DNA of 40,407 bases from a bacterium (GTDB taxonomy: Bacteria > Patescibacteriota > Minisyncoccia > Phycocordibacterales > JAUSHB01): positions 1 through 40,407 of the forward strand of contig JAUSHB010000007.1 of NCBI GenBank assembly GCA_030648955.1. Direction: 5' to 3'. Positions within the stretch are counted from its first letter, which is position 1; each line of letters opens with the position of its first letter. A program made the position numbers and the translations under genes. The notes beneath the pieces are model-generated. The model did not search any database. It worked only from the letters and a program-made list of their open reading frames with translations, and had not been told where the DNA came from. This document shows, one piece after another, positions 17,516 through 25,059 of the stretch.

Positions 17516-20500
17516 ACGGAATCTACTAAAGAAGTTTTATAATTAACCGGTAAAAATTTAGGTTTTAAAATAATATCAACAAATGCATCACTACTTTTTT
17601 GCCATTCAAAATTTGCAGCCCATACAACTCCTTGAGTAGAAAGGGTTTCCCTCTTTAATTCGTCGAGAAGTAACTGCTTAATAGTTTTTGCCAATACATC
17701 TATTTTCCCATAAGGTACCAAAATACCAGTCTCACCGTCCCGTACAGAATCACGCAACCCTGGCACATCCGATGCGATGACAGGTGTCCCACAAGCATTT
17801 GCTTCGATGGTTGTTATCCCCCACCCCTCCATCATCGACGGATTGACGAACACCCACGATGCTCGCATAATATCGCGCTTATTCTCTTCGGTTACTTTTC
17901 CAAGAAATGATACCTTGGACACGATGCCAAGTTCTCCCGCAAGACGCTTTAAACTATCTCCTTCGTCACCATCCCCGCCTATCACAAGTTGTGCTTCCGG
18001 TATCGATTCGAGAACATCCACAAATGCCCTAAGGAGTAAGTCGACAGACTTATAGTCCTTCAATCGACCAACATAAGAAACTATCGGCACTAATGATTTT
18101 ACACCAGGTGAAAGAAATTCGAGATCTACCCCGGGATGCACAACGTGTATTTCTTTGTCGGTGATCTTAAGTGCTTCCATATCATGCTTTGACGACTCTG
18201 ACACCGTAATAAAATTGCTATGCCGATACACAAGTGGCATGAATCTTTTTTCCAGAAATCCCGCAAGTATTGCGAGGGGCAAAACGAGCGCCTTTCGGAA
18301 TACTTCTTGGTGGATATGATGAATGAGACAATAGACTGGTTCTTTCACATACAGGGGGGTAAAAAATGGTACACCATTTTCACAATCTACGATTACATCA
18401 AATTTTCCTCGGAATTTAAAGAAATAATATACAAATGCGGCAACATATACACCGTAAAATCCTCCGCGTCGAATGAGCCGTACGCCATCAACAGAGCCGT
18501 TGGGTGTTTGCTTACCGTCATTACCAGAAAAAAGAGTTACCGAGTGACCTCCATTCACCCAACGTTTTGCCAATGCGTGAATATATGTTTCAGCGCCACC
18601 GGCATGGGAATTCTCGATATCGCGCCAGTTGAATATAAGAATCCTTGCTTGTCCTGGAAGTGGTTTTCGATCTTTTGGTAATTTTTTGAAAACGGAAACG
18701 ATATCCCGCAGATTTCGATATACATATATAAATGCGTCTTCGGAAAAATAAACTAAAGCAACGGTAAAAAAATAAATGATATTAATGATAAAAATAATAT
18801 GCACGAACTCATTGATCGATGTATGCGAACTGACGATATTTAAGAACATCAAAACGGACATGAGCAGGGATATGGCCGGATACATATAGTTTTTGCGTGC
18901 AAGTTGATAGAGAACGATTGTCGTTGACAAGGTAAAAAGTGTCATGGCTGTTGCATACAGTGATACAAAAGGAACGATCGAACGAGCTTTTTCGCCGAGC
19001 AGGAGCGGGACCAAGAATGAACCGAGTAAACTCAATCCTAATCCTCCTGATATCGTAAGAAATGCGGTGCCTGCAAAAATCTTTCCAAATTCCTTGCGCG
19101 GACTTGTCCCCTTGCCCACGGCACGGCTTACCACGGTTACAATAAACATATTGAGAAGCGAACCGAAAAAGTAGATCATCTTCCCCACCAAGGAAAGCAT
19201 TGCGTACCTGCCGGCATCATCCGGACTCAAGTAATGCTTTGCTAAAATCACATCAATACTTAAAAATGCTGCAATCGAAATACCGCTTGCAAATGAAGCA
19301 CAATAAAAGCTCCCTGGAAACTTTCCCTTTTCAAGTGCCACCCTGGGTGTTTTGCGTAATCTGCGATACACCAAGAGTGCGCCAATCGTTGAACTAACCG
19401 AGGCAAGTGCAATAGACGCAGGAATCGCAAAAGATGCAAAATCTTGAAATCCAAATTGTACCAGTGCAATCACCATCGCAAGTTTTGATACAACCTCAAA
19501 AAGAACCACAGCGGCCGTTGTTTTAAAATTAAACGTTCCTTGTAAATACCCCTTATTGAATAAATCGAGCGCGCCAAGAATTATGGCTGGAGCAAACGAG
19601 ATAATTATAATAAAACTCTCCACTTGAAAAAATTGCGCAATCTTCGGGACAAATAAGAGCCACACAAAACTTGAAACCGCTGCCGTTATAAAAACGGGAA
19701 CCCATGTTCTTCGAAAAAATCGATTACTTGCTCCGATGTGTTTCCCCTCAAGGAAAGAAACAACATGGGTAACCGTCGTTGAAAGTGCGCTTGTGAACAA
19801 ACTTAATATGTATACAAACGTGCTTATTATTGTCACAATCCCAAATTGTTCAAGTGTTAATTCTCTTCCAAGATATGCATTAAAAATGAAATTTATACTA
19901 TTCGCCACTATCGAAGAAAATACGAGCGTACCAGCACCCGACTGAAGAAACCCGAAAGTATTGCTAGACGCCTTTTGTACGACAACATCTTTTACCAGAG
20001 TTCCGCTCAAATGTAATCCGTGTTGCGTTTTATGCCAATAGTGAGGCTTTACAAATATCTCGTATACGGCTTTCCACGCTGCCAAGCTCATACCAAGCCA
20101 ATAGAATGGAATTAAAAAAACATATTTAATAATGTCGTTGTACCCTCGCTTGGCGCATCCAGCCATGTAGTAGTAGAGTGAAAGAAAATTGCCGAAAATA
20201 AAAGAGAACACGCCAATATAGAGTATGGGCCCTGGAAAAAGAGACTCGATGAAGGGACCCGTCTCTGTGCGAAATATAAAATAAATTGCCGTAGTCACCC
20301 ACATCACCGGATTAACAAAGAGCGACATGATTTTAGTGCCAACAATAAATTGAAATAGAAATAAGTCCCTCCCTCTTCCCTCTCGGATTAATTTAATTGG
20401 ATGACGCATGTGAACAAAATACGTTTGTATGTATCCCTTAATCCACCTGCTTCGCTGTTTATACCAGTTGAGCATATCTGAATTTGCTTCCTCGTATGTT

Positions 20501-21513
20501 GTTGAATCAACGATTGCGGTTCTGTATCCCCTTCGTGAAAGTCTCATGCCAAGATCGCAATCTTCAGTTACATTAAATGCATCCCACCCTGAAAGCGAAC
20601 GAAGTTTATCGGCACGAAAATGATTGGACGTGCCGCCAAGCGGGATCGGAGCAGAAATCGACTGGAGCCCCGGCAATACAAGATCAAACCACAGTGAATA
20701 CTCGGCAGTAAACACGCGCGTTAAAATATTTTGATTTGGATTATAAAAATTGAGTTTCGCCTGCACACACACAACTTCCTCAGCGCTCTTTTGAAATGTA
20801 ATAATCGCTTTTTTGAGCTGATCAGGTTCTGGCACATCTTCCGCATCGTAAATTACAATGTATTCACCGCGTGCATGCCGAAGACCGTAGTTCATCGCCT
20901 TTGGTTTCGTTTTTGGCTTTGAGTGTGGTACCACAATAATTTCAAAATGACTCGGTAAATTTGCGTCTTTAATCTTTTTTATCGTTTCTGCATCATCTTC
21001 CTCAAGGAGAAATAAGATTTGAAGTTTGTCCGTAGGATAATCAAGCTTTAGCATCGCCTCGGTAAATTGCGGAACAACCTGCCATTCTTTGTATAATGGA
21101 CAAAATATCGTATAGGTCGGCCATGTATTTTTATCAAAAGCATGGAGCTCTTCCTCGCTTACTTTTATTTCAGGGTGCGTGTGAAATGTTCGATACGTAA
21201 TAAATGCGCTAAAAAGAAAATCAAAAAAATAAATTGCCGTGAGAATCGAAAACAGCACAACAAGACTTTGATGCCAATCAATGACGAAAACAAGTACAAT
21301 AAAAATAACAAAGCTTATGAGAAATATTTTTTGTCGTCTGATTAAATTAAAAAAGGCCGTTTCAAAGTGATGCAATTCACTGTGGTGGATAAATTCTTTT
21401 CCCTTATATATAAACCCCTCATAGTGTTTCTTGTCGGCAGGTAGAGACATCATGTGTGTATCATGTTCGGGACCGAGTATGTATTGCCAAATTTTTTGTA
21501 AAATATTTTTCAT
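17512..21513 (-). CDS. Triple fusion: processive GT2 synthase - Wzx/MATE-like flippase - GT4 glycosyltransferase
   Basis: One 1333-aa reading frame joins three machines. Residues 1-510 form a cellulose/hyaluronan-synthase-like GT2 with two early membrane helices, YDAEDVPEP (near 222), VTEDCDLGMRL (near 314) and QRSRW (near 353), then four to five further helices. Residues about 520-945 are a multispanning flippase of the polysaccharide-export MATE/Wzx type, starting GAGTLVFSSIVANS. Residues about 954-1333 are a soluble GT4 with GGAETYIHALAKRW, VSYVGRLKDYKSVD and the EX7E motif EGWGITTIE (near 1228). The fusion suggests that chain building, membrane transfer and a further glycosylation are physically coupled. 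It lies eight bases after the GT2/GtrA pair and overlaps the deacetylase start. No frameshift or internal stop is present. Confidence 0.9.
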   Translation of the reverse strand: MKNILQKIWQYILGPEHDTHMMSLPADKKHYEGFIYKGKEFIHHSELHHFETAFFNLIRRQKIFLISFVIFIVLVFVIDWHQSLVVLFSILTAIYFFDFLFSAFITYRTFHTHPEIKVSEEELHAFDKNTWPTYTIFCPLYKEWQVVPQFTEAMLKLDYPTDKLQILFLLEEDDAETIKKIKDANLPSHFEIIVVPHSKPKTKPKAMNYGLRHARGEYIVIYDAEDVPEPDQLKKAIITFQKSAEEVVCVQAKLNFYNPNQNILTRVFTAEYSLWFDLVLPGLQSISAPIPLGGTSNHFRADKLRSLSGWDAFNVTEDCDLGMRLSRRGYRTAIVDSTTYEEANSDMLNWYKQRSRWIKGYIQTYFVHMRHPIKLIREGRGRDLFLFQFIVGTKIMSLFVNPVMWVTTAIYFIFRTETGPFIESLFPGPILYIGVFSFIFGNFLSLYYYMAGCAKRGYNDIIKYVFLIPFYWLGMSLAAWKAVYEIFVKPHYWHKTQHGLHLSGTLVKDVVVQKASSNTFGFLQSGAGTLVFSSIVANSINFIFNAYLGRELTLEQFGIVTIISTFVYILSLFTSALSTTVTHVVSFLEGKHIGASNRFFRRTWVPVFITAAVSSFVWLLFVPKIAQFFQVESFIIIISFAPAIILGALDLFNKGYLQGTFNFKTTAAVVLFEVVSKLAMVIALVQFGFQDFASFAIPASIALASVSSTIGALLVYRRLRKTPRVALEKGKFPGSFYCASFASGISIAAFLSIDVILAKHYLSPDDAGRYAMLSLVGKMIYFFGSLLNMFIVTVVSRAVGKGTSPRKEFGKIFAGTAFLTISGGLGLSLLGSFLVPLLLGEKARSIVPFVSLYATAMTLFTLSTTIVLYQLARKNYMYPAISLLMSVLMFLNIVSSHTSINEFVHIIFIINIIYFFTVALVYFSEDAFIYVYRNLRDIVSVFKKLPKDRKPLPGQARILIFNWRDIENSHAGGAETYIHALAKRWVNGGHSVTLFSGNDGKQTPNGSVDGVRLIRRGGFYGVYVAAFVYYFFKFRGKFDVIVDCENGVPFFTPLYVKEPVYCLIHHIHQEVFRKALVLPLAILAGFLEKRFMPLVYRHSNFITVSESSKHDMEALKITDKEIHVVHPGVDLEFLSPGVKSLVPIVSYVGRLKDYKSVDLLLRAFVDVLESIPEAQLVIGGDGDEGDSLKRLAGELGIVSKVSFLGKVTEENKRDIMRASWVFVNPSMMEGWGITTIEANACGTPVIASDVPGLRDSVRDGETGILVPYGKIDVLAKTIKQLLLDELKRETLSTQGVVWAANFEWQKSSDAFVDIILKPKFLPVNYKTSLVDSV

Positions 21514-21521
21514 GCCAAGAT

Positions 21522-22259
21522 TTACGGTGTTTCTGTGGAATATTTATTGAAAATTCTATTACGAACGATTACCAAAAGCTCGCGAAACGTCTGAAAATAG
21601 GATCCGAGAGTAACCTTGGAGCCGATCGGATTAATCCACGCGACAGGCGCTTCCTTGATTTTAAGCTTGTGTTTTCGTGCTATGACCAAAATCTCGATAT
21701 CAAAGCCAAATCGCTCAATAGTTTGTTTCGGAAAAATTTTATTTGCCGCGGCACAAGTAAAAAGCTTGAAACCTCGCTGTGTATCCTTTATGCCAGAGAC
21801 GGCGAGGAGTCGAACCAACACGTGAGAAATGCAACCCAGTATTCTTCGATGCCACCCACTGTTTTCTGTCACTGAAGCGTCGTCAAGAGCAATGGAGCCA
21901 ATAACAACATCGTACCCTCGACCCATTAACCCCATAAATATATCGAGATGTGAAATATCAACGGAATTATCAGCATCCATAAAAAGCCGATATTCTCCAT
22001 GCGCGGCACGCATGCCCCGATTAACAGAAAATCCCTTCCCACGATTTTTTTCGTTCACTAAAACACGTAAGCGGGAAATCCTATTTTGGTATTCTAAAAC
22101 TAAATCCGGCGTTCCATCTGAAGAACCATCATCCACGACAATAACCTCATGGAGAAATGTTTTGCCCTTGAAATACTGTTCAATGCTCCCCAGCGTTTCG
22201 TGGATTCGCTTAGATTCGTTATATGCGGGGATAATGACCGATATAAATATTTTATTCAT
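21522..22259 (-). CDS. Dolichyl/polyprenyl-phosphate glucosyltransferase-like GT2 (copy 1)
   Basis: This 245-aa GT2 enzyme resembles the ALG5/GtrB type, which makes polyprenyl-phosphate sugar. Motifs: SVIIPAYNESKRI, VVDDGSSDGTPD, NEKNRGKGFSVNRGM, FMDADNSVD and DTQRGFKLF. It has no long membrane tail. Start 22259 (MNKIFISV) overlaps the GtrA stop by 8 bp; the frame is open to 22427, but that part overlaps GtrA and looks non-coding. It pairs with GtrA, which is thought to flip the lipid-linked sugar outward for the GT-C enzymes. A close paralogue forms the N-terminal half of the gene at 28159-30195. Confidence 0.88.
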   Translation of the reverse strand: MNKIFISVIIPAYNESKRIHETLGSIEQYFKGKTFLHEVIVVDDGSSDGTPDLVLEYQNRISRLRVLVNEKNRGKGFSVNRGMRAAHGEYRLFMDADNSVDISHLDIFMGLMGRGYDVVIGSIALDDASVTENSGWHRRILGCISHVLVRLLAVSGIKDTQRGFKLFTCAAANKIFPKQTIERFGFDIEILVIARKHKLKIKEAPVAWINPIGSKVTLGSYFQTFRELLVIVRNRIFNKYSTETP

Positions 22260-22671
22260 GTTTTTTAGAGAATACAAAAAATTTATACCCGATAAAATTC
22301 CAGAGGACAACGGCGCCCGTACCGGCAATTGCGCCGATATTCGCAGCAAGATGAGGAGATACTGCGTATACGGCATTGATAGAAAGAAATGCGAAATACG
22401 AAATGGAAACATTGAGTAAAAATCCAATGAAACTGACGGTAAAAAAGAAGAATGACTCTTTCACGTGTGGATCTCCTCCGTTTCGAAAAACCCAATATTT
22501 ATTGAAAAAATAACTATTTGCTACCGCAATTAAAAAAGAAGCGGATTTTAACAAAATATAAAATTCTCCGTTAGTGCCGATACCAAAAAAAAGAATGAGC
22601 AGGTTAAGTGCAGTGAAGTCAATTACTGTATTGAGTATCCCAATAATAAAAAATTTTATAAATTCAATCAT
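22252..22671 (-). CDS. GtrA-family membrane protein (copy 1), first gene of the glycan operon
   Basis: The 139-aa protein has four hydrophobic segments and the GtrA signature: FFIIGILNTVIDFTALN at the start, SYFFNKYWVFRN in the middle and WNFIGYKFFVF at the end. GtrA proteins act with a polyprenyl-phosphate glucosyltransferase, probably as flippase for the lipid-linked sugar. It heads an operon of 11 genes. A strong promoter candidate (22898-22925) lies about 220 bases upstream, and the leader holds two long hairpins. Confidence 0.9.
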   Translation of the reverse strand: MIEFIKFFIIGILNTVIDFTALNLLILFFGIGTNGEFYILLKSASFLIAVANSYFFNKYWVFRNGGDPHVKESFFFFTVSFIGFLLNVSISYFAFLSINAVYAVSPHLAANIGAIAGTGAVVLWNFIGYKFFVFSKKHE

Positions 22672-22722
22672 GCGTATATGAAGAACGTCTTAGGCACACT
22701 GAGTCGTTTAAGAAACACGCGA

Positions 22723-22768
22723 TGCAATCAAAGCGCCATATTGGTATACCGCTCCTTCTTTGATTGCA
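22723..22768 (-). promoter_or_regulatory. Leader hairpin B of the first glycan operon
   Basis: A perfect 11-bp inverted repeat (22723-22733 with 22758-22768) encloses a 24-base loop. It lies in the predicted 5' leader of the GtrA operon, one base downstream (in the sense of transcription) of hairpin A. No U-run follows, so a simple terminator is unlikely. The loop contains AAGGAG and GCGGTA. Confidence 0.55.
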
Positions 22769-22769
22769 C

Positions 22770-22812
22770 AACATTAAAAGGAAACCCATATTTGTGGTTT
22801 CCTTTTAATGTT
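22770..22812 (-). promoter_or_regulatory. Leader hairpin A of the first glycan operon (17-bp perfect stem)
   Basis: Positions 22770-22786 and 22796-22812 are perfect inverted repeats of 17 bp around a nine-base loop. They lie between the promoter candidate at 22898-22925 and the GtrA start. No T-run follows on the minus strand. It may be an attenuator, a processing site or a stabilising structure; a terminator for hicA is the alternative. Confidence 0.6.
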
Positions 22813-22897
22813 CGCCGGTTGCGAGAGATTAGTTCAAAAAATGAATCTGCTTACTATTGGCGCCGTATTTACATGTAAATGACTACTGTTAATGTGT

Positions 22898-22925
22898 ATT
22901 CTACACGAAATCAACTTATTGTCAA
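22898..22925 (-). promoter_or_regulatory. Promoter of the first glycan operon: TTGACA-N16-TAGAAT
   Basis: On the minus strand a perfect -35 TTGACA (22925-22920) is separated by 16 bases from TAGAAT (22903-22898). Transcription would start near 22890, leaving a leader of about 220 bases before GtrA at 22671. The hicA stop at 22956 lies just upstream. The second glycan operon has nearly the same arrangement. Confidence 0.7.
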
Positions 22926-22955
22926 GGTTTTTGCGTTGAAACACAGGACAAAGAT

Positions 22956-23198
22956 TCAGTCAGAATAAAAATGTCTTCGAAGTTCTGATTCTGGAATATA
23001 CCGCATGGCTTGTTTGAATATGCCTACAACGGCACCTGTTTTCAATTCTTTATGATTCGAAATGAGCAGGACTTGTTTTCTGTTGTTTTCAAAACGCGCA
23101 AGCTTCACATGACTTCCCCTCTGGCTCTCGATTGTAAAACTAAAAAGCGCAAATATTTTTATAATTTCCAATCCTGAAAGCCGCCTTGGTTTAGACAT
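22956..23198 (-). CDS. hicA: HicA-type mRNA interferase toxin
   Basis: The 80-aa basic protein fits the HicA/YcfA family. The dsRNA-binding-like fold is indicated by IIKIFALFSFTIESQRGSHVKL, with the conserved G-S-H whose His is catalytic. The second half carries NHKELKTGAVVGIFKQA (usual family form: N-H-x-E-L-x-x-G-T). HicA cleaves mRNA and is neutralised by HicB. The start MSKPRRLSG at 23198 overlaps the hicB stop by 8 bp; an upstream in-frame ATG at 23219 is less likely. Gene order HicB then HicA is the reverse of the commonest order but is well known. The pair sits exactly between the two glycan operons. Confidence 0.85.
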   Translation of the reverse strand: MSKPRRLSGLEIIKIFALFSFTIESQRGSHVKLARFENNRKQVLLISNHKELKTGAVVGIFKQAMRYIPESELRRHFYSD

Positions 23199-23418
23199 GC
23201 GCAAGCGTAGGAAGTTCAAAATTTACTAATACTGACGGGGTGGTAGCAAAGCCCAGTTCGGCGAGATTTTCATCTTTTATATACAATCCAACTGCTTCGC
23301 GAATATTCGCAGTAAGCTCGTCAAGCGTATCTCCCTGTGTCACGATAGGTACGCCCACGCCCTCTGCAACATAGCCCCCATCGCTCTCGGAGATTTGAAA
23401 TTGGATGATGTTTCTCAT
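23191..23418 (-). CDS. hicB: HicB-type antitoxin
   Basis: The 75-aa acidic protein matches the short HicB fold: FQISESDGGYVAEGVGVPIV, then TQGDTLDELTANIREAVGLY. It lacks the C-terminal DNA-binding extension of longer HicB proteins, so any autoregulation would need another DNA-binding element. The start at 23418 (MRNIIQF) fits the family; the frame is open to 23523 but that extension is unlike HicB. A TATACT box lies about nine bases upstream of the ATG, without a convincing -35, so the leader would be very short. Confidence 0.88.
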   Translation of the reverse strand: MRNIIQFQISESDGGYVAEGVGVPIVTQGDTLDELTANIREAVGLYIKDENLAELGFATTPSVLVNFELPTLAHV

Positions 23419-23530
23419 GCCCACCAGTATACCATAGCGAGACTTAGTCATCCACCATGCCATGGTCTCCGCGCGGCCACGTTTACGTTTGGGTAGAAAA
23501 TCACCCCACCTTCCATTACACAAACAGAAC

Positions 23531-23554
23531 TTGGAAGCCTTGCTTCCAAATTTT
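23531..23554 (+). terminator. Terminator-like hairpin, inverted second copy of the 8378-8400 hairpin
   Basis: An 8-bp stem (23531-23538 with 23542-23549) with a three-base loop is followed on the plus strand by TTTT. These 24 bases are identical to the minus-strand sequence at the end of the first glycan operon. It sits just past the stop of the minus-strand gene at 23560, but the T-run is on the wrong side for that gene, so termination there may be weak. Confidence 0.5.
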
Positions 23555-23559
23555 GCCCG

Positions 23560-24450
23560 CTATATTTTCACAATTCTATAATCATCAAACAGAACATCCA
23601 TGAAATCGGTGCGGATGCCAGCATAGCCTTCGTTTAAGATCGGCACCCCGCCGTAATTTTTGCCGTCATCTTTGGCTTCTGCGACTAATACCCAATTCCC
23701 TGTTTTGTCTTTATCAATGAAAAGCTTAATGCTAACTGTATTGTCGGAATTTGTTTTAACTTCGCTTTTTAAACCAATCCATTTAAGGGTAGGGATAAGA
23801 TTCGGATTAGTGTCGCGATTGTATAACGTATCAGCTTTATAAAACGGCTTATACGCCATAGTGTAATATACCCCCTTTATTTTCTTTTTAATAACAGCCG
23901 CCCCATCAACCCGTATACCCGTATAATACAAATTATTGCCATCTTGATAACGATTAACGAGGAGAATGCCGTTTGAAGCATTTCTGTTCGTGCTAGTACT
24001 CATGTTTAATTTCACATTTTGGAAAGATGCTTCTTGGCTGAAATTCCTCCATTTGCTTCTGGTAACTAACCGAAAAATATTTTGCGGATGATAACCATTG
24101 TCTGTGTCAATCGGATTTGAAGCAGCATAAGTCAAACGCCACTTATTAAATTTTGCAAGTTCTCTCTGAACAGTCTTGCCGATGCCATCTTTGAGATAAA
24201 ACTGACCCCCGGAATTTAACCACCAATAAGGACTCGAGCTATCATCCATTTTCCCCGCCTCATCAAGAACACCGTCAACTTTGAAAGTGTAATAAAATGG
24301 TGAATTTACTATCGCCGCGACTGAAGCCGCCTGTTTATCCGACAACAATATAATATGTGCGGCAATTCTATTAAAATATAGACTCTGCCATGCAAGAATC
24401 CCGCCGACAAAGAATACCGTGACTAAAAATCCTAAAAAATACTTTTTCAT
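23560..24450 (-). CDS. Membrane-anchored concanavalin A-like (LamG/DUF1080-like) protein
   Basis: This 296-aa protein has an N-terminal membrane helix (YFLGFLVTVFFVGGILAW) and an extracytoplasmic beta-rich body. Features such as NGILLVNRYQDGNNLYY, SIKLFIDKDKTGNWVLVAE and the closing GIRTDFMDVLFDDYRIVKI are typical of jelly-roll lectin/glucanase folds, in which the last strands read 'G-x-R ... FDDYRI'. I see no clear catalytic Glu pair, so binding is likelier than hydrolysis. It closes the second glycan operon, 22 bases after the small membrane protein, and probably binds the exported glycan or the cell wall (inference). Confidence 0.6.
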   Translation of the reverse strand: MKKYFLGFLVTVFFVGGILAWQSLYFNRIAAHIILLSDKQAASVAAIVNSPFYYTFKVDGVLDEAGKMDDSSSPYWWLNSGGQFYLKDGIGKTVQRELAKFNKWRLTYAASNPIDTDNGYHPQNIFRLVTRSKWRNFSQEASFQNVKLNMSTSTNRNASNGILLVNRYQDGNNLYYTGIRVDGAAVIKKKIKGVYYTMAYKPFYKADTLYNRDTNPNLIPTLKWIGLKSEVKTNSDNTVSIKLFIDKDKTGNWVLVAEAKDDGKNYGGVPILNEGYAGIRTDFMDVLFDDYRIVKI

Positions 24451-24472
24451 TTTATTGAGTTTTATTTCTTGT

Positions 24473-24958
24473 CTAACGATCCAATTGAGCTAATATAAAA
24501 ATATATACGCAATCATTAGATTTGTCGGCATGAGATTCGTCTTGAATAATAACACCTTCCTTGGAAGGATTAATATCAGTGTTCAACATAAACATTGTCC
24601 CAGAATAAAAGATGCTTTCTATTCCTTCGCCCTTGAGAAAGTTATTTATTTCTGAAGCAAATTGCAGAGATTCTTTACTTTGCCTGTTCTCTACATAAAT
24701 ACATTTTAGCTTATTGATTTTTTTAGTTTCTTGTAAGCTTTTTTTTAATTCATCTGATATTCGTCTGGGTTGGAGTGGAATCTCTCCGATATTTACAACC
24801 CCTGCCGTTACTCCCCCTCCTTGATCTTGAGAAGAAACATTATAGACGGAGTTCCCGTTACCTCCTTGCTCTTTAAATACAAATGAAAGAAGTCCGATAA
24901 TTGCTGTTATTATAATTCCGACTATTGTTATTTTTTGATTTCTTGTTAATTTTTTCAT
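24473..24958 (-). CDS. Small membrane-anchored protein of unknown function
   Basis: The 161-aa protein has one N-terminal helix (ITIVGIIITAIIGLLSFVF), a Gly/Gln-rich linker (SSQDQGGGVTAGVVNIG) and a soluble alpha/beta-looking domain with one helical amphipathic segment (ISDELKKSLQETKKINKLK). The linker resembles the 'Q-x-G-G-x-T-A' stretch I recall from widespread unnamed membrane-anchored bacterial proteins; no function is assigned. Start 24958 is preferred because it shares the AATAAAATGAAAAA context of the neighbouring starts at 24450 and 26580. An ATG at 24982 is the alternative. It lies 101 bases after the GT-C gene. Confidence 0.65.
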   Translation of the reverse strand: MKKLTRNQKITIVGIIITAIIGLLSFVFKEQGGNGNSVYNVSSQDQGGGVTAGVVNIGEIPLQPRRISDELKKSLQETKKINKLKCIYVENRQSKESLQFASEINNFLKGEGIESIFYSGTMFMLNTDINPSKEGVIIQDESHADKSNDCVYIFILAQLDR

Positions 24959-25059
24959 TTTATTTAAGAGTATATAATTCATTCAGTTTTGATATTGTTT
25001 CCTATGCTACTCAATCCTACCATACCCAAAAGAAAAGTTTTTCATTTTATTTCTAACAA

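Noticed and set aside
22734..22757. GCGGTA in the loop of leader hairpin B as an RfaH/ops-like anti-termination site
   Set aside because: Only a six-base core resembles ops, which is expected by chance, and no RfaH-like gene is seen.
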